A stretch of DNA of 64,000 nucleotides from Ascidia mentula (lineage: Eukaryota; Chordata; Ascidiacea; Phlebobranchia; Ascidiidae), in NCBI GenBank assembly GCA_947561715.1, contig OX387198.1, positions 11,656,001 through 11,720,000 of the forward strand, written 5' to 3'. The first letter of the stretch is position 1; each line of letters begins with the position of its first letter. Shown one piece after another: positions 13,088 through 23,385 of this stretch. Below the pieces are notes generated by a model. It was not told the origin of the DNA. It saw only the letters and a program-made list of their open reading frames with translations, and did not search any database. The position numbers were made by a program, and so were the translations under genes.

Positions 13088-14332
13088 CGAAATGACTTGA
13101 AGGTTTCCATAAATACGATTTCGATACAAACCTATACAACAAAACAACAACACAACATATCATTGACTTTGGGATAGTGTGTTACTGGTGTTGCTTCCAG
13201 ATATATTATAAACCTGTTGTAACGACTTTCTGGTCCAACCAAACGTTGATTTTATTTTGCTCATATTTCGCCAGCTTTAGAATGGCGTTTATCAGGGTTA
13301 TGGCGCGGCACTAAAACATCTCATGAAAATCTATAACCGCTAGAAAAGGGGAACACGACCACACCGCTTGCAGCGTGAGGTTTACTGTTCCCGTGTAAGG
13401 ATTTTAAGGCTTAGTTAAACCACCAAAGCTTTGCAAGTAAACATTGTGCGGAAGAGATAAAGGCATTTCCTGTGTTATACAATCGAACAAGGTAATATTT
13501 GTAAACGAGACGAGTTTTATCCAAGCTTTTACGCCACAACGACAATTTAAAATTGCGGCGAAGGCCACCCACTTGTCTTGCACTATACTTACTGCAATTG
13601 AATTTGCATTTGTTTTATATTTTTGTGCTTTGGATCTTACGAGCATTTTACAAGAAAAACAACGAAATGAATTAACGAGACTCATGAACATACTGCACGA
13701 AAATAAATGTTATTTTGAAGCGCCTCAATGGTTTTACCCTTCAACATAAAGTGCACAAAGTTTTCCATGTGATGCAATGATTGTTCTTCGGAAATTTCAA
13801 ACCATTGTGGAACAACGTAACGTTTTCCCTTTTCCACAAGTTAGTATCGATGTAGTTGCACGTGTCAGGGAAAATGAACCCAAATCAAAAGAAGCAAAAC
13901 ATAATTCATAAATTAGCAAGAAAGTTAACTTAATATTTTGCAAACAAGCCTTGAATTTATGCTTGCATCACAATAGTGGTGATCCGTAAATATTAGATTT
14001 TCCGGATCTAATTTAGGTTGAGAGTTTCGGTTTTTCAGTTGTAGTGATCCGTAAACGATGTTGCCTGAATAAATTACAGCAGCAGCGTTTCAGTAAGTGC
14101 AAGATAATGCAGTTCATAACACAGGCGCATGTTTTTCAGGGCAGGATTATTGTGTTGAATTGGACATGAAGTACAACGTCCTGAAGGGCTCAAAACATTG
14201 GCGTCTGGGACGGAATGGGTTATTAAGAGATTTTCCAACTGAAACCACGCAATTTTTTTCCATACAGATTCACTAATACCTACAAGCATTCCATCCAGGC
14301 CAATATTCGCAAACAAACGTCTCTGTGATTAC
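13088..14332. other. Intergenic, no gene recognised
   Basis: Two opposing open frames near 13404-13749 overlap each other and match nothing I know. The motif GTGATCCGTAAA occurs twice (near 13979 and 14045), upstream of the pentraxin promoter. Nothing else stands out. Confidence 0.4.
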
Positions 14333-14339
14333 TATATAA
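14333..14339 (+). promoter_or_regulatory. TATA box of the pentraxin gene
   Basis: TATATAA lies 105-111 bases before the pentraxin start codon. Transcription would begin roughly at 14360-14370, giving a 5' leader of about 75-85 bases. Confidence 0.6.
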
Positions 14340-14443
14340 GAGGCCGAGAAATCGGGTCCGCTCTTATAAACTATTTGTGGACAACAATCGGTGAGAACAA
14401 GTTGATCAACGACATCGAGCATCAGCGCAACCAAGCAAAGAAG

Positions 14444-16162
14444 ATGACCTGTGTATTTACTGTTGTTCTGCTGTGCTCCATTGCTACTGTTGCCGTAGCG
14501 CTACCTACGGCTCTTAACGAAGGCATTACCCAAAATACCGATGCATCATGCTTGAACAGCTCGATTTACGAAGGTAAAAAACTATTTAATTTTATATCTT
14601 TTCGATTTAGAGTTGTTGTGATTTACAGAGGAAATCAGCCACTTGAAGGAGAATGTTCAACGCTTGAGCAACGCCCTCGCCATGTCTTACCCCAAACCAA
14701 CAACACCTTCCCATCGTAAGCACAATGTTTGTAACTTTGTAGAATTTTGACGTTCAATTAATTTGTACCTGTTTGAAAAAAAGTAATCATAGTTAATTCG
14801 CACTTTTTGGTTGGTTTTGTATTGTATAACGTAAAGTGCTTAGATTTCTTTAATATGTACACATATATATATATTATGGCAAAAATTCAATCATTTCTCT
14901 CTGAAAAAAACCCAGGCAGCTACATATTACAATGTGATCGTGCAGAGCATTTGGCCTGTTTACATGACTTTTTTTTATCAAACGCGATTCTGAACAGAAT
15001 GCCGACTGACCCAACTATTGTTTCCGCGTCACAACCAAAGGAATGACATCGTAACGTACAAACGATATTTCCCACGCCTCACCTCTGGGACCCTGTGTTT
15101 GTGGGTCTCCGTGGACGACTTGTCCTTGCTGGTTGCGCTCGTTAGCTACCAGTCGCCCAACAACGTCAATAGCATTTTGTTGGAGCTGATCCCGCCGACT
15201 ACTTTCAGATTGGTCGTACAAGGTTCAATTGTGGATCACACGTTCCCGATGAGAGAGGCTGAAAAGGTAAAGTCCGCATTGCTTTTAGGCTAAACGGTAA
15301 CGCGAAAATCAACAAGATTGATTCAAAATAAGATTGGAAAATTTGAACCTGATGATCCGAAGCAAAGAATACAATTTTTTTATAGTACCATGTGTGTGCC
15401 TGGTTTGATTCGGTCCAACAGACCTCAGGCGTCTACATCAACGGGGAAGATATCGGCACCAAGGGATATTCAGGTGATGTAGTCGAGGGAGGTGGAACTT
15501 TCCTCATTGGACAGGACCAAGACCGTAATGTGGACGGTGGATTCCATGCCGACCGCTCTCTTAAGTAACATTTTCTACGATATCTTTTATCAAAAGGGCT
15601 ATAAAAAAATTTTTTTACCTTGGGGCCACTTGAATTTTTTAATACGACTTGATAATGCGCACATGTGTAAAATTGTGGTTTTATACTAAAAGAATATCCT
15701 GCAAAAAACGTTTAATAAATTATGAATATATAAATAAAGAAGTCACACAGATTATATCAGAAATATATTTTACCAAAAAGTTTTTAGGGGTAATTATAGG
15801 CTAAATTAGCCTGTCACATTTTCGGAAACTTAGGCCTTTAGCGAGGTCAACAGGCCCTTTTTCAGCAAATGTTTCTCAACTTTTTTGCTACGGTGACTAA
15901 TGTTCGAATTCACGAAGAGAAAAGGCGTTAACAATGTCAAAAGTTTTCTAACATTGTGCGCAACATACGTGTACATCCACACAGGGGCTCCGTCGACAAC
16001 GTGATGGTCTTTCCTCGCGTTCTCAACCACGACGAAGTGGAACGCATGAGAGTCTTGTGCGTGTGCCCTGTTGATCACGTGCTCTTCATGTCCGTCGATC
16101 GCGTCGAGTTTTCCGGTGAAACTTCTTACATCATCCCCTCCCAGTGCCCGGCCGTGGCCTAA
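14444..16162 (+). CDS. Secreted pentraxin (5 exons, 280 aa)
   Basis: Exons 14444-14573, 14629-14715, 14998-15266, 15386-15564 and 15985-16162 join in phase. I chose the ATG at 14444 because it starts a signal peptide (MTCVFTVVLLCSIATVAVAL). A short helical stretch follows (EISHLKENVQRLSNAL), then the pentraxin domain from about residue 77: LLFPRHNQRND, FPRLTSGTLCLWV, VNSILLELIP, Y163-HVCAW168 (the family H-x-C-x-S/T-W site with Ala at the Ser/Thr place), VYINGEDIG, LIGQDQDRNVDGGF (calcium-loop region) and VDNVMVFPRVLNHDEV. The two conserved domain cysteines (LCLW and HVCAW) are present. Pentraxins are secreted, calcium-dependent pattern-recognition proteins of humoral immunity. An in-frame upstream codon at 14375 would hide the signal peptide and is less likely. 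Confidence 0.9.
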
Positions 16163-16293
16163 AAAGGGATGTGGCTAATTTCAGTACCCCATGACACGGA
16201 AAAGGAACTGATTTGACTAATTTGTGTATCCGCGTGCTTTAGTAGCCTATACTAATAACCCATTGTATCAACCAACACACTTTGTATCTCGCT

Positions 16294-16299
16294 AATAAA
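16294..16299 (+). terminator. AATAAA polyadenylation signal of the pentraxin gene
   Basis: AATAAA lies about 130 bases after the pentraxin stop. A second copy is at 16370-16375, so alternative 3' ends are possible. Confidence 0.6.
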
Positions 16300-16733
16300 T
16301 ACTACCAGCTTATATTTGCCGTCTGCAAAGAACTATAGACGGGTTCCTCAAGCGAAAACTTCTGTGCAATAAATCGTTTACCAAAGAAAATTTCCGTTTA
16401 ACTTGTACGCTGGAAAGGTGCATAAAATTGATCGCAAAATGCAAAGTTTGCAACGGCTAACACTATGTATTTATCAGGTTGTATATTCGGTCGTTGTTCA
16501 TAGGTCCATATGGTGGTTGTGTAAATGTGCTGAACTGGAATGGAAACAAATAAAATTAGCAAAATTGCAATTGCATAATATTTTTTTTAAAGCGGCTGTT
16601 TTTGCCGAAAATTCCGAGATTACATCACTATAGCTTACCGTTGTTGCGTAGGTTATATCGCCTTAAATGAGTTTTGAAAATACGTGCCAAGTTTACCGAA
16701 TAATTATGAGCTGATAACTGATATATAAGCTCT

Positions 16734-16740
16734 GTTTGTG
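16734..16740 (+). repeat. Target-site duplication, left copy
   Basis: GTTTGTG directly abuts the left terminus of the 2.06-kb transposon. The identical partner is at 18804-18810. Confidence 0.75.
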
Positions 16741-18803
16741 CATAGAATACTAAAACATGGAATGGAAACTCCGCTGAAAGTGCGCCGTCACGCATGAGTA
16801 ACACTTTACGCGAAATTAAAAATGCATTGGGTTAAATGCGATTTTGGTGCTTTTTAAGGGGCTTAGAAACCCATTAAATAGAACAAAATTTAAAACTTTT
16901 TTTAAAAAACAATAAGTTTGGTCCCTCGTCTTTTGAAATATGTGGATGATTTTGAATAAATCGGGTCACATCATTTTTTACGGCGATTTCCTGTCTACTA
17001 CCTTTTGGGTCAAAATATGAACAAATAATTGCGCGCTTTTGCTGTTTGCAAGCATTGGGAGGCTAAATCGAGTAATATTATCAACTACTATGCTTGTTAT
17101 GTAAAATCAACTACTTGCTAATTATGTTTTTTTCTCGGACAGTATCTCTGCACACAGTAATGCGGTTGTTTGGGAATATTTATTTTGCAAAAACAGGGCA
17201 TTTGACAAACGATAGTATGGCTGCTTTTTTCTGCGATTCCTGTATCTTGATGAAGATGGAGAGGAAGATATTATAATGAACCAAATTATTAAAATCAGGA
17301 AATACCTAGCCAACACCATGTTCATACTGCTGAGTGCAAATGTTGCCAGTAAAGTCCAACACAAAACAACATTTTTGTGCATAATATGGGTTTAAAAAAG
17401 TAAAGCCTTGACATAATATATGTTGATTGCTTGCAAATACTCAAGGACAGTGGGAATACTTCCAATGTAAACCAACTATAACTTGTATATAAGTGTTTGC
17501 ATACGAGCAAATTCTGAAAACTTTCATCTTTTTCTTCAACATGACATGTTTCTCTCAGAAGCTTTTTAATACATATCTAAATCAAATTCTGTTGTGTTTT
17601 ACTTAAAACTAATCTGCGAAGAAAAAAAATGACTAGTGAAAAAGGGTATTTTTAATATATAAAGGTCCAATTTGGCTGAAACAAAAGTCAATTATGTTTA
17701 GTTCAACAAAACATTACATATTTTCAACTGTGTCATAAGCATTCAACCAACTGTTATGATAAGAGTAAAAAAATATACTTCTGTTATGTGTGCAATAGTT
17801 TGACAAAAATGATTTCCATCCAATTTGATTTGTTTTCTTCTCAGGGATATTAGACTAATCAACACTTAAAAGTCGAACTTTCGGACAAAAATGCCAATAT
17901 ACAACCATATATTTACAATGAAATCAAATAGAAAACTCAGTGATGTGTGGGAAAAATGTTTAAAGTAGATTACTAGTACAACAAAAGCAAGTTCATTAAT
18001 ATTCACAGAGCATCGGCTCATATGTGGCATGAATTGCTCAAAACCAATGGAATATAAAAAATGACACAAGAATTTATTTAATTATGTCAATATTGTTTAG
18101 ATAGTTACAAGTTACCACTATTTATTTATTATTTAATATTATTTGCACAAAAGATATAAACGGCCAGATTTAAGTATGGTTAACCAAGTGAATACAATCT
18201 TTAAAATTAAGCAGCAAAATTTGACCCCATTTTATCTGGTTTACAAAGGCTACAATCTGACATTTTGGGCCAAAAACTACTTCATGTAGTACTGTACTAT
18301 CTGTCCAACATATATCTTTACAGAAAGCGGAGTTATGAAACATTTTGATACATACCCAATAATGACTGCAAATATGTGACCTCTGGGTCAGACTGTTTTG
18401 TTCAAAAATTAGGTTTCTGAATCCCAGGATTGCTTTTTAGGCAAATATGCAAATCTAAAACATTACGTCATCACTTGAATGACGTAATTACATGTCTTAC
18501 GTCATATTTGAGGTTGACGCGAAGACGTATTAACAATTTTTTAGTCTGTAAGGTGACTTGTAACACACGGTCAAAAAGTGCATTATAGCGCGTCATAATT
18601 AAAATCATCCACATATTTCAAAAGATTAAGGATGAAACTACTTGAATTACATTTAAATAAATTCTTGTGGTTACATTAACTTAGACTTTTTCGCCGCCGA
18701 AAAACGCCAAAATCGCATTTAACCCAATGCATTTTTCATTTTGCGTAAAGTGTTACTCATGCGTGACGAAAAGAGTTTCCATTCCATGTTTTAGTATTCT
18801 ATG
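16741..18803. mobile_element. Non-autonomous DNA transposon with ~110-bp terminal inverted repeats
   Basis: The left end (16741-~16850) and the right end (~18705-18803) are inverted copies: CATAGAATACTAAAACATGG on the left, and the reverse complement of the right end reads the same. Similarity continues inward through CACGCATGAGTAACACTTTA and ATGCATTGGGTTAAATGCGA. A second inverted pair lies inside, at about 16930-16953 and 18601-18624 (core ATATGTGGATGATTTT). The element is flanked by the direct repeat GTTTGTG at 16734-16740 and 18804-18810. The interior (about 1.65 kb) is very AT-rich with no transposase-like frame. The 7-bp duplication (8 if one base has drifted) fits hAT-like or related cut-and-paste families; I cannot name the family. 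It sits between the pentraxin 3' end and the IVD1 promoter. Confidence 0.85.
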
Positions 18804-18810
18804 GTTTGTG
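18804..18810 (+). repeat. Target-site duplication, right copy
   Basis: GTTTGTG directly follows the right terminus of the transposon and matches 16734-16740. Confidence 0.75.
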
Positions 18811-18959
18811 CTAATAGTTAAGTTGGAAACGTGTAATGTTTATATTTCTATAGTTTTTTAACGTTTATGGCGGCGCCCGGAACTGGTACATGTTATAGAT
18901 ATTACCTGTCCATTGCTGCTGCATTTGTTTTTGTTTAGCTGCGGCATTTCTTCATCGTT

Positions 18960-21900
18960 ATGGGGTCGATTCAAGTAATGTCGAGATTTTTTTCACGACC
19001 ATCGCTTTCAAGATACGCAGTGCAATGCTTGAAAAATAAATCATCATCTGTTTCAATTATAACAGCCAAAAACTACAGTTCGTCGGTTCCCATCGATGAC
19101 GATCTTCTTGGTTTTACCGAAGAACAAAAACAGGTGTTTTTTTTGTTCCGAATGTGCTTTAAATATTAAAAGCAAGTTCAAAAAAAGCTAAAATACAATC
19201 ATTTTGCCAAAGAAGTGGTTGAGATATGTTTCCAGTAATGCAACTATATCCATACTTTTAGTTGCGAGACAGCGTTTCCAAGTTTCTGAAGGATGAGTTA
19301 ACCCCACTCGCTAATGAAATCGACCGCACCGATGATTTTCCACAAATGCGTTCCTTTTGGAAGAAATTGGGTGACATGGGCTTGCTGGGAATTACAGCCC
19401 CAGGTGAAATGAATTTCTTTCTTTGCCAATTTTTATATATTCTATTTATTTTGTAAAACTGAAAAAAATCCATTGTAGTTGAAGATGGTGGCGCTGGACT
19501 TGGAATATTTGAGGCTTGTATTGTCATGGAGGAAATGTCACGATCAAGTGGAGCTATTGCTTTAAGTTATGGGGCCCATTCATATCTCTGTTTAAACCAA
19601 ATTGTTCGACATGGCAATGATGAACAGAAAGCTAGGTACTTGCCGAAGGTATTTGAAAATAGATTTCATTATTGAATGATTTTGTTTTACACTGATTTAT
19701 TTGTTTTCTCAGTTAATTTCTGGTGAGTTGGTCGGTGCTCTTGCGATGAGTGAGCCTGGCTCTGGATCTGATGTGGTTTCTATGAAACTAAAAGCTGAAA
19801 AGAAAGGTGCAAAAAATAAGCTAAAGAACTTTTGTAAACTTTTGCAACTGCATGATAATAAATCAAATGAGGACATATGGAGTTTTTTTTGAAAAGTTTC
19901 TTCCAAATTCACTAACTTTGTCCCACCATGCTAGGAGATTACTACATTTTGAATGGAAATAAGTTTTGGATCACCAATGGCCCGGATGCAGACACGTTGG
20001 TTGTGTATGCAAAAACAGACCTCAGTGCAAATACCCATGGCATCACAGCATTCATAATTGAAAAAGGCATGGAAGGATTTTCCACTGGGAAGAAACTTGA
20101 CAAACTTGGCATGCGAGGTTCCAGTACTGGAGAACTGATCTTTCAAGATTGCAAAGTGCCTGGTAAGTGTACTTCGAATAACATCACTGTGTTGCATGTA
20201 TTTACTTGTAAAACTTTTTTTTATACTTTTTTCCTAATATGTAGTTATGGCTGAAGATTGCATGACTGTAAGGTTTATGCTTCTCACTTGTCATACATGT
20301 GCTTGTCATAAATTGATAATTTTGTATAGTTAGCAACATATTGGGAGCAATAAACAAGGGAGTGTATGTTCTGATGACTGGCCTTGATCTAGAGAGACTT
20401 GGTGCTGCAGCTGGACCCGTTGGGTAGGGTTGTCTGGGCCTCTTTTGCTTCTTACTTTCTATCAAATAATTAACATGTCAGCCCAAAACAATTCTGTTCT
20501 GGAAAATTCGTTCTGGTTCACCCGAGTGCAATTATGTTTCTGTTGTAAACAAATTGATGATTAACCATGCCAATATGATTAAGCATGCCAATAGTATATG
20601 AAACGTCACTTAAAAAAGTTACGTTTTTATTGTGCCAGAAGAACAGACTATTAAATTGGTATTTGCAATTTATGTATAGTCATGTTTATTTTGTGCTTCA
20701 TTACTTTTCAATGCATTTCGATGAAATTTTCTGCATGTTCGAATTTAATTTTTTCATATATACTACACAATGGTTGTATATGGTAAAAGTGTTTTCTTTT
20801 TTGTGGTCAGGCTGATGCAAGCTATTCTTGACATCGCATTTCCATATGTGCACGACCGCAAACAGTTTGGGCAAAAGATTGGTGAATTTCAGGTTTGTTT
20901 CATCAAAGACAGTTTTGTTTGGTGGAAAAATATTCTAAGAAAAGAAAACGATATTAACTGGATGGTCAAATGGTGCATTGTTTTCACAAGTTAACCTAAA
21001 GTTTTGGACACATTTTATTTCCATGACAAACTGCGTGACCTATTAGCCAATACGGTGATATAAAAACAAATTACGGTATTACGCAAGTGAATTCGTTCCT
21101 AACAAGCGGTTAACACTGTAAATATCTCCCAAGAAAAGGTCATTTTTGTTTTGGGTGTGCACATTTAGTCAGAGATGTGAAAGTTGGGAACCACCGAGGT
21201 ATACATTTCATATTGCTATTGTGTGTACGATATGTAATGATGCACTGATTCGGTTGTAACAGAAAAAAAAATGTGTTTATGTTTGCAGCTAATTCAGGGA
21301 AAGATGGCAGACATGTACACAACCTTAAGTGCATGCAGGTCTTACATGTACACAGTGGCACGAGCATGCGACAATGGATATTTCAATAATCGCGACTGCG
21401 CTGGGGTAATCTTATACACTGCAGAGGCAGCCACCAAGGTAGCACTGGACGGAATTCAACTACTGGGTAGGATTTATCTCAGTATTTAAAATTTGTGTTT
21501 TCCAGTGGTACCATTTTTGGTTCGTGAAGTGTAAATCAATGACAAGTTGCCCAAAGGTTTTAAACTGAGCAGCTAGTTATGGAAAAATAAAACACCACAA
21601 ACAGTGTATTAAATTATTTTTGCTATTTTTAAGGACAACAAATGATATTAAATGCAAATACTGACAATAGAATTCATCTAAAATGAGAACTTTGTTGTTG
21701 CCGCGATCGCCCATTCCCATTTACCGTGTAATACGGAATCTTTCTTTAGGGGTTTTGTCATAATGTAAAAGTCCCCATTGATAGAAACACAGCTGTTTTT
21801 ACAAGGATTTAAAAAAAATCTTTTCTTATACTGTGAAGAATACTTCTGCATATTTGTGTGCAGGTGGGAACGGCTACATCAACGATTATCCGACCGGCAG

Positions 21901-21997
21901 GTTCCTCAGGGACGCCAAATTGTACGAAATTGGAGCCGGAACAAGTGAAGTTCGCCGCTGGCTGATCGGTCGCACCTTTAACGAGCTTTTCAAATGA
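18960..21997 (+). CDS. IVD: Isovaleryl-CoA dehydrogenase, copy 1 (9 exons, 431 aa)
   Basis: Exons 18960-19133, 19262-19403, 19479-19648, 19713-19806, 19935-20162, 20330-20423, 20811-20892, 21289-21466 and 21864-21997 join in phase. IVD is a mitochondrial matrix flavoenzyme that oxidises isovaleryl-CoA to 3-methylcrotonyl-CoA in leucine breakdown and passes electrons to ETF. The Arg/Ser-rich start ([17 protein letters not shown]) fits a mitochondrial presequence, and mature sequence begins near [14 protein letters not shown]. Seen: acyl-CoA dehydrogenase signature E176-PGSGSD182, [38 protein letters not shown]291RL (the Glu that serves as catalytic base in IVD), [52 protein letters not shown]. 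Length is close to human IVD. Exon 6 encodes [10 protein letters not shown] where family members and copy 2 have [11 protein letters not shown] polyadenylation signal is at 22146. Confidence 0.93.
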
Positions 21998-22145
21998 GTG
22001 GATTGAGATCAATGTTTTTTTGTCTAATTTTTGTGAAACTTCACGTTGCTGCAATCCCAAACTTATGAAACACTTTCCATTCAATCTTTAATTTTATCGT
22101 GTTATTTCTTGTGAAATAAGGAGAACTGATTTCCTAACTATATGC

Positions 22146-22151
22146 AATAAA
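22146..22151 (+). terminator. AATAAA polyadenylation signal of IVD copy 1
   Basis: AATAAA lies about 150 bases after the IVD1 stop codon. Confidence 0.6.
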
Positions 22152-22636
22152 TTGTTATGCATGCCTCCTACCTCTGAGAGAGTGGTTCCTCAGCTTCTCT
22201 CATTTTCGGCACCCCTTTAAATGTTTATCTTGCATCCAATTTTGCACCTTCTAATATAGAGGTCTTAACCGAACCTAAATATTCCGTCTCTCCGCATTCC
22301 TCAGGAATAGGTCCCGCACCGCTCTTATGACATGTAAATGTGTAATCTGCATTTTTCATGTTATTTGGACGGGGCGTGAAATGCGTGACGTCCGAATAAA
22401 ATACATGTCGAGGTCAGGTTACATATATCTGATCCCTATTCTCACAAAGGGACGTGTATTCGTACAAGGGAGTTTACCTCCGTGAATTTTCCTAATTTTC
22501 TACCGTTTTTGCGTGTGATTTGTGTTGATCTGGTGAAATTCAATGTGTACAGCTGATGTTTTTCAACATGCAATTTTCGAAAAATGAAATTATTCGTATG
22601 TAATGTTTCTTTAAAGTCTGATAGGATGGGAAGATA

Positions 22637-22811
22637 GTTTTCGCCAAACTAGAAATCTGTGCGAATATTATCGCTACGATTTCATGTAGTATTTCAACTC
22701 CAATATATAACAAAAAATAACAGGTGGTTGCCCTGTTCACACCTAATCATTAAAATTCGCACAGATTTCCGTTTTACACAGACTTACATGTGGGTCAGGT
22801 TTGGCGAAAAC
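22637..22811. repeat. Interrupted inverted repeat
   Basis: GTTTTCGCCAAAC...GAAATCTGTGCGAAT at 22637-22666 returns inverted as ATTCGCACAGATTTC (22755-22769) and GTTTGGCGAAAAC (22799-22811), with about 29 extra bases splitting the right arm. It could be a decayed small element, or a hairpin, lying 17 bases before the MITE. Confidence 0.5.
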
Positions 22812-22828
22812 TTTGTGACCCGGTGTAG

Positions 22829-23232
22829 TACCGTATTTTACGGACCATAAGGCGCAACTTAAATCCTTTTTTTTCCTCATAAATTGATCGTGCGCCTTAT
22901 AAGCCGGTGCGCCTAATGTATGGATCAAGTAGTGCTTTATTGCCTAAACTCAAAACCAGTACCGATACTATTTATAAATAAACCACCGTCTTACACAATA
23001 AACTACGGTAAAAGCAACTAGCAACTGTGATATTCATACTATTGTGACTTGCTTACATTTATTACGTAACAAGTTTTTGTTTAATGAGCTTTATACGGTA
23101 ACCCATACTCCTTAAAATACGTTGCGTTCTATAGCCCGGTGCGCCTTATGTATGAACAAAAAACTAATCAAAGCAATTTATTGACAGTGCGCCTTATAAT
23201 CGGGTGCGCTTTATGGTCCGTAAAATACGGTA
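22829..23232. mobile_element. MITE-like DNA element, 404 bp
   Basis: The ends are 28-bp inverted repeats differing at one base: TACCGTATTTTACGGACCAT running into AAGGCGCA on the left (22829), and the inverse ending at 23232 with AAAGCGCA. Inner copies of GTGCGCCTTATAA and CCGGTGCGCCT(T)ATGTATG lie near both ends (about 22888-22922 and 23135-23205), giving a folded, subterminal-repeat structure. There is no coding frame. Ends in TA may be a TA target duplication or part of the repeat; no longer flanking duplication is seen. Similar GGACCATAAGGCGC-type ends occur in DNA elements of many animals, but I cannot assign the family. It lies about 150 bases before the IVD2 start. Confidence 0.75.
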
Positions 23233-23385
23233 ATATTTTCCGATGGGATAAGCTGGAGAAAAATAAGATCAAGTTAGGGTATTTACCACGTAACGCAAGA
23301 CGATCCGCACTACCTTATGTAATTACGATATCCGATTATTGCACTTGTTTCTGTAGACTAGTCGATGAATTTTTGTATTTATACC

